Positions 1 to 6,611 of a stretch of 34,052 nucleotides of DNA are shown here, in pieces. Source of the DNA: an uncultured Bacteroidia bacterium (GTDB lineage: Bacteria > Bacteroidota > Bacteroidia > Bacteroidales > UBA932); contig CACYHC010000022.1 of NCBI GenBank assembly GCA_902774145.1, positions 1-34,052 on the forward strand. Direction: 5' to 3'. Position 1 is the stretch's first letter. Every line of letters begins with the position of its first letter. The notes beneath the pieces were generated by a model. The model was not told the DNA's origin. It saw only the letters and a list, made by a program, of their open reading frames with translations, and made no database searches. A program made the position numbers and the translations under genes.

Positions 1-147
1 CCGTTCCGGAATGAGCTCCTGCAGCAGGAGTTCCAGCAGCCGCTTGTTGCCCTCGGTTCCAAAACTCCGCTTGAACCACCTGTCCATCAATACATTGGCA
101 TACCTTCCAATGTGAATTTCTTCGTTTGTCGTTTTCATTTCCATCAT
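1..147 (-). CDS. Rpn-family PD-(D/E)XK nuclease / putative transposase, N-terminal fragment
   Basis: The first 46-49 codons of a minus-strand gene run off the left edge of the window. The visible protein includes RYANVLMDRWFKRSFG followed by NKRLLELLLQEL. This matches the usual start of Bacteroidales proteins annotated as PD-(D/E)XK nuclease family transposases or Rpn recombination-promoting nucleases, in which an F-K-x-x-F-G segment precedes a helix with N-K-x-L-L. Three in-frame ATGs lie close together (147, 144, 138) and the choice between them is open. A TATCTTTG box at 175-168 on the minus strand supports transcription from about 162. The catalytic residues lie outside the window, so activity cannot be judged. 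The family call is by N-terminal resemblance only. Confidence 0.6.
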   Translation of the reverse strand, partial: MMEMKTTNEEIHIGRYANVLMDRWFKRSFGTEGNKRLLELLLQELIPER

Positions 148-167
148 CTTTGTCGTTCGTTTTCCGG

Positions 168-175
168 CAAAGATA
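168..175 (-). promoter_or_regulatory. Bacteroidetes-type -7 box of the Rpn gene
   Basis: TATCTTTG on the minus strand (consensus TAnnTTTG), 20-30 nt upstream of the Rpn start codons. The -33 region falls within a T-rich stretch that is also one arm of the inverted repeat at 189-209, so that repeat could act as an operator; this is inference. Confidence 0.5.
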
Positions 176-188
176 ATCGGGAAGGTGC

Positions 189-209
189 CGTTGAAAATTT
201 TTTTCAACG
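189..209. repeat. 9-bp perfect inverted repeat upstream of the Rpn gene
   Basis: CGTTGAAAA and TTTTCAACG flank a 3-nt T spacer. The palindrome overlaps the expected -33 region of the Rpn promoter, making it a candidate operator. Confidence 0.5.
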
Positions 210-257
210 CTTAAGTTACGATTCAGGCCAAAAGGGACACCACTTCACGAAAAACCC

Positions 258-304
258 GCCAAATCCCGTTGCCTACGGCCGTCGGGCTCAACACGGGATT
301 TGGC
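258..304 (-). repeat. 29-bp dispersed repeat, copy 1, within a 12-bp-stem hairpin
   Basis: The minus strand of 258-286 carries the repeat (core CCCGACGGCCGTAGG, then CGGGATTTGGC). In this copy only, the end of the repeat is mirrored at 293-304. That gives perfect 12-bp arms (GCCAAATCCCGT / ACGGGATTTGGC) around a 23-nt loop, followed on the minus strand by GGG and five T. It could act as a terminator for minus-strand transcripts entering the Rpn region, or be a REP-like mobile palindrome. Confidence 0.65.
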
Positions 305-423
305 AAAAAGTAGGGAGAAAAACAACTGGCGAACTTAAAGGCCGATGGCCGTATCCGGAGAGGAGGCCCCGACAAAGGCGGCCACTGGAAAGTGATTGGC
401 TGACACCCCACACCCTCTCAATA

Positions 424-458
424 TTTTTTTTCGTATCTGAAAAAACTAACTACCTTTG
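424..458 (+). promoter_or_regulatory. Promoter of the orphan RNA
   Basis: TACCTTTG at 451-458 matches the TAnnTTTG -7 box. A run of seven T at 424-430 sits 20 bp upstream in place of the TTTG -33 box. Expected start of transcription is about 463-465. Confidence 0.55.
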
Positions 459-602
459 CAGCGAGATTGTAACTCGCAGGCAGGATGGGTAAAGGGTAAG
501 TGCAAAAGTCCCCGCCAGCTGTCCCTCGCTTTTTGAAGTAATTCCGCTGCGGTGTCTTGGGGCAAATCTATCGGGAGATTCTTCGGGATCTCCCTTTTTT
601 TT
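459..602 (+). ncRNA. Orphan structured small RNA, about 140 nt
   Basis: A transcript from the promoter at 424-458 to the terminator at 573-602 contains no plausible reading frame. AGCGAG near 459-464 can pair with CTCGCT at about 525-530, enclosing an interrupted helix: GG, CAG, TGG and GGG pair with CCC, CCA, CTG and CC. A second domain includes CCGCTGCGG and ends in the terminator. Length and rod-like fold recall 6S-type RNAs, but no diagnostic 6S, SRP, tmRNA or RNase P signature was recognised. The downstream acyltransferase has its own promoter, so a riboswitch role looks less likely than a free-standing RNA. Confidence 0.45.
573..602 (+). terminator. Rho-independent terminator with UUCG tetraloop
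   Basis: GGGAGATTC and GGATCTCCC form a 9-bp stem (one T-G pair) closed by a C(TTCG)G tetraloop and followed by eight T. Confidence 0.85.
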
Positions 603-698
603 CCACATGACCAGGAAACTTTTTCGAAAGTCGGATGAGGTTAGCTCGAATACTACCCCCAAAACTACTTCGTCACCGAAGGGGCGTACCGCTCCGGA

Positions 699-727
699 CC
701 CGACGGCCGCAGGCAGCGGGATTGGGG
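699..727 (+). repeat. 29-bp dispersed repeat, copy 2
   Basis: Core CCCGACGGCCGCAGG followed by CAGCGGGATT. It differs from copies 3 and 4 mainly at the last few bases. It lies 13 bp upstream of the -33 box of the acyltransferase promoter. Confidence 0.7.
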
Positions 728-740
728 ACAAAAGACTGCT

Positions 741-775
741 TTTGAGCGAATATTGCGCGGAATGTCGTATCTTTG
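741..775 (+). promoter_or_regulatory. Promoter of the acyltransferase gene
   Basis: TTTG at 741-744 and TATCTTTG at 768-775, with 23 bp between them. The ATG at 785 is only 9 nt beyond the -7 box, so the mRNA would have almost no leader. Confidence 0.6.
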
Positions 776-784
776 CCGTTGCGA

Positions 785-1879
785 ATGAGAAAGTATTGGA
801 TTGACAATCTGCGGTGGGTGACGGTGCTGTTGGTGCTGTTGTACCACGTCGTCTATTTTTTCAATAACAAGGGGGTCTTCGGAGGTATCGGCGGGTTCGG
901 AACTTTTCCCGAATGCCCGCAGTATCAAGATGTGGTGATGTACATCCTGTACCCGTGGTTTATGCCCCTGCTGTTCCTGCTGGCCGGTGTCAGCGCCCGC
1001 TATGCGCTGGAGAAGTACGGCGGTAGGGCCTGGTTCAAGGCGCGTACCCGGAAACTGCTGGTCCCTTCTACCGTCGGCCTGCTGGTCTTCCAGTGGATGA
1101 CGGGCTATTTCAATACCGCGGTGGCGGCCCGGACGGGCGTGTTCGACGGGGTTCCCTTCATCGGCAGATACCTGATTTGCGCTTTCAGCGGCATCGGTCC
1201 GCTATGGTTTATCCAGGACCTGTGGCTCTTTTCCCTGATTCTGCTGGTGGTGCGCAGGCTGGACGCCGGGAACCGGCTTTGGAACGCCTGCGGCAAACTG
1301 AACATTTACGGGATTCTTCTGCTGGGCGTGGTTTTCTGGGCAGCCGAGCAGCTGCTGATCCGCAACCCCAGGCCCGAGTCCGCCGACGGCCTGTATAACC
1401 TGTACAAGCCCCTTTTCTACCTGACCGTCTTCCTGATGGGCTATTTTATCTTCTCGCACGAAAGGGTGCAGGAAGCCCTGGGGAAAGCCCGGACTCCCCT
1501 GCTTTGCTGTGCGCTGGTGGCAGGAGGCGTCCTGATCGGCACCACCTTCGGACAGAACAACACCACGCCGCAGTACCTGTGCAGCCCGCTCAACTGCCTC
1601 TATGGCTGGCTGGCCTGCCTGGCGATGATGGGCTGCTTCCAGGCCCGGTTCAACGGCACAGGAGCGGCAGCCGGGTATCTATCGAGGGCCAGCTTTGGTT
1701 TTTATATCGTGCATTATCTGGTGATTGCCAGCCTGGGCTATATGATGAAGACCTACACCGGACTGCCGGCGTGGTCTATGTATGTCATTCTGACGCTGGC
1801 CGTGTTCACCCTGAGCCCGCTGCTGTACGAAATCCTCCGACGCATCCCCTTTGTCAAGTGGGCCGTCCTGGGCAAGTAG
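785..1879 (+). CDS. Acyltransferase-3 family membrane protein
   Basis: A 364-residue, strongly hydrophobic protein with about ten predicted membrane segments. It begins with YWIDNLRWVTVLLVLLYHV, the classic opening of the acyltransferase-3 family, where the His (residue 21) after the first helix is the likely catalytic base. Members move acetyl or other acyl groups onto sugars, glycans or lipids at the inner membrane; the substrate here cannot be read from sequence. The ATG at 785 is preferred over an in-frame TTG at 773 because the TTG lies within the -7 promoter box (768-775). The gene has no operon partner: it is flanked by copies 2 and 3 of the 29-bp repeat in direct orientation, which suggests acquisition as a cassette. 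Confidence 0.85.
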   Translation: MRKYWIDNLRWVTVLLVLLYHVVYFFNNKGVFGGIGGFGTFPECPQYQDVVMYILYPWFMPLLFLLAGVSARYALEKYGGRAWFKARTRKLLVPSTVGLLVFQWMTGYFNTAVAARTGVFDGVPFIGRYLICAFSGIGPLWFIQDLWLFSLILLVVRRLDAGNRLWNACGKLNIYGILLLGVVFWAAEQLLIRNPRPESADGLYNLYKPLFYLTVFLMGYFIFSHERVQEALGKARTPLLCCALVAGGVLIGTTFGQNNTTPQYLCSPLNCLYGWLACLAMMGCFQARFNGTGAAAGYLSRASFGFYIVHYLVIASLGYMMKTYTGLPAWSMYVILTLAVFTLSPLLYEILRRIPFVKWAVLGK

Positions 1880-1886
1880 CCGGAAC

Positions 1887-1915
1887 CCCGACGGCCGCAG
1901 GTAGCGGGATTTGGC
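1887..1915 (+). repeat. 29-bp dispersed repeat, copy 3
   Basis: Core CCCGACGGCCGCAGG followed by TAGCGGGATTTGGC. It sits between the 3' ends of two convergent genes, 7 nt after the acyltransferase stop and 14 nt from the stop of the minus-strand gene at 1930-2484. Confidence 0.75.
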
Positions 1916-1929
1916 TAGCCATCCATTTA

Positions 1930-2484
1930 TTATAAAGAGGATGGAGCGATTTTTCGTGGTGGTAGATTAGATATATCTTCCCACTCTACGATTTTCGTGC
2001 AGTCTTTAATGGGTTCCAAATATAACGTCCCGCTTTCAACGCATGATTTTAGAGCCGTAGTAATTAAATTAACGTCTCCATCCGATAATTTCCAAGAGTA
2101 GTAACAGATATGCCTTACTGCAAATTGAGGTTTTGCGTTATTACCATTTACGGTTCTGACTATCGTTACATTTTTAATTTTTTGAGGGAACGAGATGTCC
2201 CTTTTCATACACTCATCTTCACTGAGCGCGAAAGTAATAGATAGGTTTTGCCCAATATTCAGTTTCGGCACAGATTCCCCGTTCTCCCTCTTCTTTTTGT
2301 TTGCATCATACCAATTTTGAAGAAATAGCCCATGGTCGGATACTCTCAATCTTAGATAAGCACCATTTGAGTATGAGTAATCTTTGTAAGGGGAAATGTC
2401 TTCTCTTGTAATTCCTATGCCTGCTAAAACGATATTAATTATCTCATCAGAACGGAATATATGCGTTGTTTTGTTATTCTCCAT
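1930..2484 (-). CDS. AT-rich orphan protein of unknown function
   Basis: A 184-residue soluble protein with no signal peptide or membrane segment. I recognise no domain. Visible traits: a charged N-terminal third with an RSDEIINIVLAGIG helix, a lysine-rich loop (ANKKKREN), a central beta-rich segment, and a C-terminal part with VRHICYYSWKLSDGD. The coding sequence is clearly more AT-rich than neighbouring core genes and uses different codons, suggesting horizontal transfer. It lies between repeat copies 3 and 4. A plus-strand consensus promoter (2470-2501) starts inside its first codons and fires in the opposite direction. It could be co-transcribed from the minus promoter at 2740-2770 together with the small ORF 2577-2705. 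Confidence 0.65.
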   Translation of the reverse strand: MENNKTTHIFRSDEIINIVLAGIGITREDISPYKDYSYSNGAYLRLRVSDHGLFLQNWYDANKKKRENGESVPKLNIGQNLSITFALSEDECMKRDISFPQKIKNVTIVRTVNGNNAKPQFAVRHICYYSWKLSDGDVNLITTALKSCVESGTLYLEPIKDCTKIVEWEDISNLPPRKIAPSSL

Positions 2485-2501
2485 AAATATTTCTAACTTT
2501 G
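2470..2501 (+). promoter_or_regulatory. Consensus promoter for a plus-strand small RNA
   Basis: TTTG at 2470-2473, exactly 20 bp, then TAACTTTG at 2494-2501. The -33 box overlaps codons 4-5 of the divergent orphan gene. Transcription would start near 2507. Confidence 0.6.
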
Positions 2502-2506
2502 CCTCG

Positions 2507-2603
2507 AACTCGACAATGGCTTTGAAAGTAGAAAGTTGAAAATCAATTTCGATGGACTATCCATTGTGCAACAGTTTCAAGGGCGAGCAATCGCTCTTTT
2601 TTT
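2507..2603 (+). ncRNA. Candidate small RNA, about 95 nt
   Basis: Bounded by the promoter at 2470-2501 and a GAGC/GCTC stem followed by seven T at 2584-2602. It contains a 7-codon ORF (2516-2539) and a short hairpin ATGGA/TCCAT at 2552-2564. Its 3' part (from 2577) is antisense to the end of a minus-strand 42-codon ORF. An alternative is a 31-codon ORF at 2552-2647 that would read through the terminator, which makes it less attractive. Confidence 0.4.
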
Positions 2604-2705
2604 GTTATCACTACGATTGGCCAGTCCCTTGGGGACCTGCACATTGAAAATTGTGTTGTGAAGGGAGCGCATTCCAGAAAGGAATGGATTTGCTCCTGGT
2701 TTCAT
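2577..2705 (-). CDS. Small basic protein, 42 aa, unknown function
   Basis: ATG at 2705 and TGA at 2577. The predicted product begins MKPGANPFLSGMRSLHN and ends in a basic tail (NKKRAIARP). It has no membrane segment. Support comes from a near-perfect promoter in the right place (TTTG, 19 bp, TATATTTG, at 2770-2740), giving a leader of about 28 nt. A strong stem-loop (2664-2696) lies just after the start codon and could regulate translation. The tail end is overlapped by the oppositely transcribed small RNA. No homolog is recognised, and at this length chance cannot be excluded. Confidence 0.35.
   Translation of the reverse strand: MKPGANPFLSGMRSLHNTIFNVQVPKGLANRSDNKKRAIARP
2664..2696. repeat. 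Strong stem-loop next to the small-ORF start
   Basis: GGAGC/GCTCC and CATTCC/GGAATG form an 11-bp interrupted stem with a 5-nt apical loop. There is no T-run on either strand, so it is not a terminator. Confidence 0.6.
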
Positions 2706-2739
2706 TAACGGCCGATTCGGACGACCATCTTGCCAAAGA

Positions 2740-2770
2740 CAAATATAGAAAGAATCAAGGACGGGTCAAA
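2740..2770 (-). promoter_or_regulatory. Consensus minus-strand promoter
   Basis: On the minus strand TTTG at 2770-2767 is followed after 19 bp by TATATTTG at 2747-2740. It points at the 42-codon ORF and, beyond it, at the orphan gene ending at 1930. Repeat copy 4 begins 10 bp upstream. Confidence 0.6.
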
Positions 2771-2780
2771 TAAAATCGGA

Positions 2781-2809
2781 CCCGACGGCCGCAGGCAGCG
2801 GGATTTGGC
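2781..2809 (+). repeat. 29-bp dispersed repeat, copy 4
   Basis: Core CCCGACGGCCGCAGG followed by CAGCGGGATTTGGC. It matches copy 3 except at one position. The 350 nt to its right are AT-rich and hold no gene that I can support. Confidence 0.75.
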
Positions 2810-3149
2810 GGTAAATTTTCGGTTACAATTCCACACACTACTGAATAATTTTGTAAAATTCACAAATAACACAAGCAGTTTACAGGGCTTTTTATATTTG
2901 TAACATAAGGAATTTTTATCGTAATTTTCGCAAATATATAAAAGACTTAATTTCAATTATTTATATATCGCAATCTATTGCGTAGAAATAGATATAGGCA
3001 GTAACCACCCACAAAACCGCAAAATCCCCCGAAAACAAAGCCATATAACATATATTTATATACTTATTTATAAAACTTTTAGCAAATCTAAACTATCAAA
3101 ACACTTCAACAAATTTTCCAGCCTTCTCAACCACCCCCGCAAACCAGTA

Positions 3150-3216
3150 TACTTTTGTAACTATTGCATTTCACAAATATTATGTTTACATTTGCAAAAC
3201 TAATGTTAACAAATGT
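3150..3216 (+). promoter_or_regulatory. Promoter and candidate operator of the XRE regulator gene
   Basis: Two -7-like boxes occur, TACTTTTG at 3150-3157 and TACATTTG at 3187-3194. The second gives a leader of about 20 nt. A perfect 7-bp inverted repeat, ACATTTG (3188-3194) and CAAATGT (3210-3216), overlaps it and the start region, as expected of an autoregulatory operator. Confidence 0.5.
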
Positions 3217-3220
3217 TCCT

Positions 3221-3712
3221 ATGAACAAACGGCTACAACAATTCATTTTTGCGGAGAACATCAGCCAGTCCGCCCTCGCGGACAGCCTGGGCGTGGCCCG
3301 CGCCAGTGTATCGCACATTTTATCCGGCAGGAACAAGCCCGGATTCGACTTTATCGAGAACCTGACCCGCGCCTACCCTGCCCTGAACATCGAATGGCTG
3401 ATTACCGGAGAAGGCAAGATGTACAAAACGGCTAAATCATTGGAAATTACTCCACAAGAGACTCCAATGCAAAGCGACGCTTCAGAATACGACCTCTTCT
3501 CCGCCCTGCCGGAAGACGAAAATCCGCTTCCCGCCGCCGAGACGAAAATTCCCTCCGCTGCCCCACAGCCCCAGAGCCCAAGGGCAAATTCCGCGGAGAG
3601 AATTGACATCAACACTTCAAGTAAAACGCAGCAACCAATTATCAAAGAGAAGTCTATAACGAAAATTATTGTATTTTTCTCAGACGGCTCCTTCCGCGAA
3701 ATAGCCGCATAA
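3221..3712 (+). CDS. XRE-family helix-turn-helix transcriptional regulator
   Basis: A 163-residue protein. Residues 1-70 form a Cro/CI-type HTH (ISQSALADSLGVARASVSHI, then LSGRNKPGFDFIENL). A low-complexity Pro/Ala/Ser linker follows, and the C-terminus SITKIIVFFSDGSFREI is a beta segment seen in many Bacteroidales regulators of this type. In that group the tail probably serves oligomerisation. The ATG at 3221 starts right at the HTH; the upstream in-frame start at 3164 lies within the promoter. The role of its targets is unknown. The palindrome over its own promoter suggests negative autoregulation. Confidence 0.8.
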   Translation: MNKRLQQFIFAENISQSALADSLGVARASVSHILSGRNKPGFDFIENLTRAYPALNIEWLITGEGKMYKTAKSLEITPQETPMQSDASEYDLFSALPEDENPLPAAETKIPSAAPQPQSPRANSAERIDINTSSKTQQPIIKEKSITKIIVFFSDGSFREIAA

Positions 3713-3731
3713 GCACCGCTTTCCGGCAATT

Positions 3732-3763
3732 TTTGCTAACTTCGCTGCCCCAAACGAACTTTG
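3732..3763 (+). promoter_or_regulatory. Promoter of cinA
   Basis: TTTG at 3732-3735, 20 bp, then GAACTTTG at 3756-3763 (one mismatch to TAnnTTTG). The ATG at 3768 is 4 nt further on, so the transcript would be leaderless or nearly so. Confidence 0.55.
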
Positions 3764-3767
3764 CACT

Positions 3768-5039
3768 ATGACGACGGCTTCCATTTGCACCATCGGAGAC
3801 GAAATCCTCATCGGACAAATTGTCGACACCAACTCCTCCCACCTGGCCCGCGCGCTGGGTGAGGCCGGCGTCCGCACGGACCGGATGGTCAGCATCGCCG
3901 ACCGGGAAGAAGACATCCTCACGACCCTGGAAGCTGAGCTGCGCACACACGACATCGTCCTCACCACAGGCGGCCTGGGACCCACGAAAGACGACATCAC
4001 CAAGCCGGCCCTCGCCAAGCTCTTCGGCAGCCCGGAAATGGTCAAAAACGAGGCCCAGGAAGCGATGGTCCGGACCATCCTGCACTCCCGCGGACTGGAC
4101 ATACTGGAAAGCAACCTGATGCAAGCGATGGTACCCGCCGGCTGCGAAGTCATCCCCAACCGCTTCGGCACGGCGCCGATTATGGTTTTCCGCTTCCCGG
4201 AAAGCCGTTTCGGGCATCCGGCGACGCTCTACGCCATGCCGGGCGTCCCGCACGAAACCCTCGGAATGCTGCCGGAAGTCATCGACGACATCCGCACGCA
4301 CAACGCCCTGGCGCCCATCGCGCACCGGAACCTGATGGTCTACGGACTCGCCGAATCCGCCCTGGCGGCCCTCATCGCGCCCTGGGAGGACGCCCTGCCC
4401 GCCGATATGCACCTCGCCTACCTGCCCAACACGCTGACCGGCGTCAAACTGCGCCTCTCCGTTTACGGCAGCGCCGAAACTTCCCCGGAAAGCCGCATTT
4501 CAGCCCAAATCGAGGCCCTGAAGAAGATTTTGGGCCCTCGTATCTACGCCGAGCAGGAAGACCGTCTGGAGGCCGTTATCGGGCGCCTGCTGCGCGAACG
4601 CGAAGAAACCCTCAGCGCAGCGGAATCCTGCACCGGCGGCGAAATCGCCCATCTCCTCACCACCATACCCGGCGCATCGGACTATTTTCTGGGGTCCGTG
4701 ACCTCCTACGCCGTTTCCGTCAAGGAAAAAGTACTCGGCGTACCCGCGGCGACGATCCGGGAAAAAGGCGTCGTCAGCGCCGATGTCGCCGAAGCGATGG
4801 CCCGCGGCGCAAGGCAACTTACCGGCAGCACCTGGGCGGTGGCCACCACCGGCCTCGCGGGCAGCGAAGGGGACGGCGTCAACGAGGGCGGCACCGTATG
4901 GATTGCGGTGGACGGCCCCGCCGGAACGGTCAGTGAAAAGCGGGTTTACCACAACGACCGGGAACGCAACATCGAGCGCTTTTCCGCCTCAGCCCTGGAC
5001 CTGCTGCGGCGCTGCATCCTCGGCACAATCCACGCTTGA
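3768..5039 (+). CDS. cinA: CinA-family protein (competence/damage-inducible, NMN deamidase-related)
   Basis: A 423-residue two-domain protein of normal family length. Residues 1-165 are the MoCF-like domain (ICTIGDEILIGQIVDTNS, TTGGLGPTKDD). Residues 265-420 are the CinA C-terminal amidase-type domain, with SAAESCTGGEIAHLL and later TTGLAGSEGDGVNEGGTVWIAV. Family members hydrolyse nicotinamide mononucleotide or cleave pyridine nucleotides such as ADP-ribose, recycling NAD breakdown products in the cytoplasm. The sequence after TGLAGSEGD departs from the common GPDGG loop but keeps the glycine pattern. It is transcribed alone from a short-leader promoter just after the XRE gene. Confidence 0.92.
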   Translation: MTTASICTIGDEILIGQIVDTNSSHLARALGEAGVRTDRMVSIADREEDILTTLEAELRTHDIVLTTGGLGPTKDDITKPALAKLFGSPEMVKNEAQEAMVRTILHSRGLDILESNLMQAMVPAGCEVIPNRFGTAPIMVFRFPESRFGHPATLYAMPGVPHETLGMLPEVIDDIRTHNALAPIAHRNLMVYGLAESALAALIAPWEDALPADMHLAYLPNTLTGVKLRLSVYGSAETSPESRISAQIEALKKILGPRIYAEQEDRLEAVIGRLLREREETLSAAESCTGGEIAHLLTTIPGASDYFLGSVTSYAVSVKEKVLGVPAATIREKGVVSADVAEAMARGARQLTGSTWAVATTGLAGSEGDGVNEGGTVWIAVDGPAGTVSEKRVYHNDRERNIERFSASALDLLRRCILGTIHA

Positions 5040-5184
5040 TTCCAAAAAATTCACATACGGATATCCCCCGCCGATTTCAGCGGTTTACCCGCGCCGGAAA
5101 CGCAATAACCAATCACGCAAGCGATTTACAACTAAATCGCATAATACCAATAAATAAAACAAAATTGTTAATATAGTTAACATT

Positions 5185-5343
5185 TTTGTTACCCGTAGCG
5201 CAGCTACCTGATTACATTTGTCAATCATCCGCCTAATCCCACACTGTCCACTGCGGAAAATCAACGCTATTGTTACAACTATCCCCTCCCGTTTTCCATT
5301 GATTTAAAAAAAGTACTTTTAAATGATATTTTTCGTAACTTTG
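5185..5343 (+). promoter_or_regulatory. AT-rich leader with two candidate promoters for the aminotransferase
   Basis: TAACTTTG at 5336-5343 gives a leader of about 55 nt and is the better candidate. A second box TACATTTG lies at 5213-5220 with TTTG at 5185-5188. The 5040-5402 gap holds no gene. It contains small palindromes: TGTTAA/TTAACA near 5166-5182, GTAGC/GCTAC near 5195-5207, and TTTCGC/GCGAAA at 5371-5385 in the leader. Confidence 0.4.
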
Positions 5344-5402
5344 TCCATCGTTTAGAAGTTACTTATCAAGTTTCGCATTGCGAAATGACCTTATAATAAG
5401 AA

Positions 5403-6611
5403 ATGCCCCAGATTTCCAACACCGCGCGGATCATGCCGGAATCGGCCATCCGAAAACTCACCCCTTACGCCGACCAGGCCAAGGCCGACGGCATCTATGT
5501 CTATCACCTGAACATCGGCGCGCCGGACATCAAATCGCCGGAAAGCGCGGTGCAGGCGGTGAAGGATTTCGAATTCGACCATCTCCCCTATTCGAACTCC
5601 GCGGGGACCTTCGCGCTGCGGCGGGCGCTGGTGGAAAAGTATTACCAGCCCATCGGCATCGACATCACCGTGAACGACATCCTGGCGACGGTCGCGGGCT
5701 CCGAGGCCCTGACGATGGTGTTCCAGGCCGCCTGCGACCCGGGCGACGAAGTGCTCGTGATGGAGCCGTTCTACTGCAACTACAACACCTTCACGATGAT
5801 GAACCGGGTGGAAATGGTGGCCGTACACACGGACATCAAGGACGGGTTCAAGGTGCCGCCGATGGAAGCGTTCGAAGCGGCCATCACGCCGCGCACCAAG
5901 GCCATCCTGCTCTGCAATCCCGGCAACCCCACCGGCACGCTGTACGGCAAGAAGGAAATGCTCGCCATCGGCGAACTCTGCCGCAAGCACGACCTTTTCC
6001 TCGTTTCCGACGAGGCCTACCGCGAATTCTGCTACACCGGCGAGCCCTATTTCTCGGCGATGCAGATTCCCAACCTGCGGGACAACATCATTCTCGTCGA
6101 TTCCGCATCGAAACGCTACAACCTCTGCGGCGCGCGCGTCGGCTGCATCGTTTCCTACAACCGTGACGTGCTGGGGCTGATTACGAAGCTCGCGCAGGCA
6201 CGCCTCTGTCCGCCGGTCCTCGGCCAAACCGCCCTGTACGGCGCTCTCGACGCCCCCGCCTCCTACTACGAGGACGTACGCAAGGAGTACATCGCCCGCA
6301 GGGACTACACCGTCAAGGCCCTCAACGACATTCCCGGGGTCTTTTCGCCGATGCCGATGGGCGCCTTCTACACCGTCGCCTCACTGCCCGTGCACAATGC
6401 GGAAAACTTCGCCAAATGGCTGCTGACGGACTTCCGGATCGACCGGGAAACGACGATGATTACCCCCGCCGCCCCCTTCTACAAGACCAAGGGCGAAGGG
6501 ACGAACCAGGTGCGCATCGCCTACGTCCTGGAAGTTCCCGCACTGAAAAAGGCCATCCGCATTCTCCGCGAAGGCCTTGAAGTGTACCAGAAGATAGAGA
6601 ACAACCTCTAG
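5403..6611 (+). CDS. Class I/II pyridoxal-phosphate aminotransferase (aspartate aminotransferase-like)
   Basis: A 402-residue fold-type I aminotransferase. The PLP-binding Lys is K237 in DSASKRYNLCGARVG, the ring-nitrogen Asp is D203 in SDEAY, and N175 sits in CNPGNPTG. A C-terminal Arg in NQVRIAYV should bind the substrate carboxylate. Such enzymes move amino groups between aspartate, aromatic or branched amino acids and 2-oxoglutarate; the donor cannot be fixed from sequence, though Bacteroidales homologs are often annotated AspC. The start at 5403 gives the expected family N-terminus. Its stop codon overlaps the stop of the convergent protease gene within a shared CTAG. Confidence 0.9.
   Translation: MPQISNTARIMPESAIRKLTPYADQAKADGIYVYHLNIGAPDIKSPESAVQAVKDFEFDHLPYSNSAGTFALRRALVEKYYQPIGIDITVNDILATVAGSEALTMVFQAACDPGDEVLVMEPFYCNYNTFTMMNRVEMVAVHTDIKDGFKVPPMEAFEAAITPRTKAILLCNPGNPTGTLYGKKEMLAIGELCRKHDLFLVSDEAYREFCYTGEPYFSAMQIPNLRDNIILVDSASKRYNLCGARVGCIVSYNRDVLGLITKLAQARLCPPVLGQTALYGALDAPASYYEDVRKEYIARRDYTVKALNDIPGVFSPMPMGAFYTVASLPVHNAENFAKWLLTDFRIDRETTMITPAAPFYKTKGEGTNQVRIAYVLEVPALKKAIRILREGLEVYQKIENNL

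Noticed and set aside
481-525. Resemblance to part of a cobalamin riboswitch (GTGCAAAAGTC, CCCCGCC, CTGT)
   Set aside because: Only fragments of the conserved core occur, spacing is wrong, and the RNA ends in a terminator before a gene unrelated to B12.
2552-2647. 31-codon plus-strand ORF downstream of the small RNA promoter
   Set aside because: It would require reading through the T-run terminator at 2584-2602 and lies opposite the better supported minus-strand small ORF.
258-2809. Integron array with attC sites
   Set aside because: The repeats are short and nearly identical, lack the attC R'/R'' core sequences, and no integrase gene is visible.
2705-2956. 83-codon minus-strand ORF
   Set aside because: It runs through repeat copy 4 and AT-rich noncoding DNA, with a composition unlike a protein gene.
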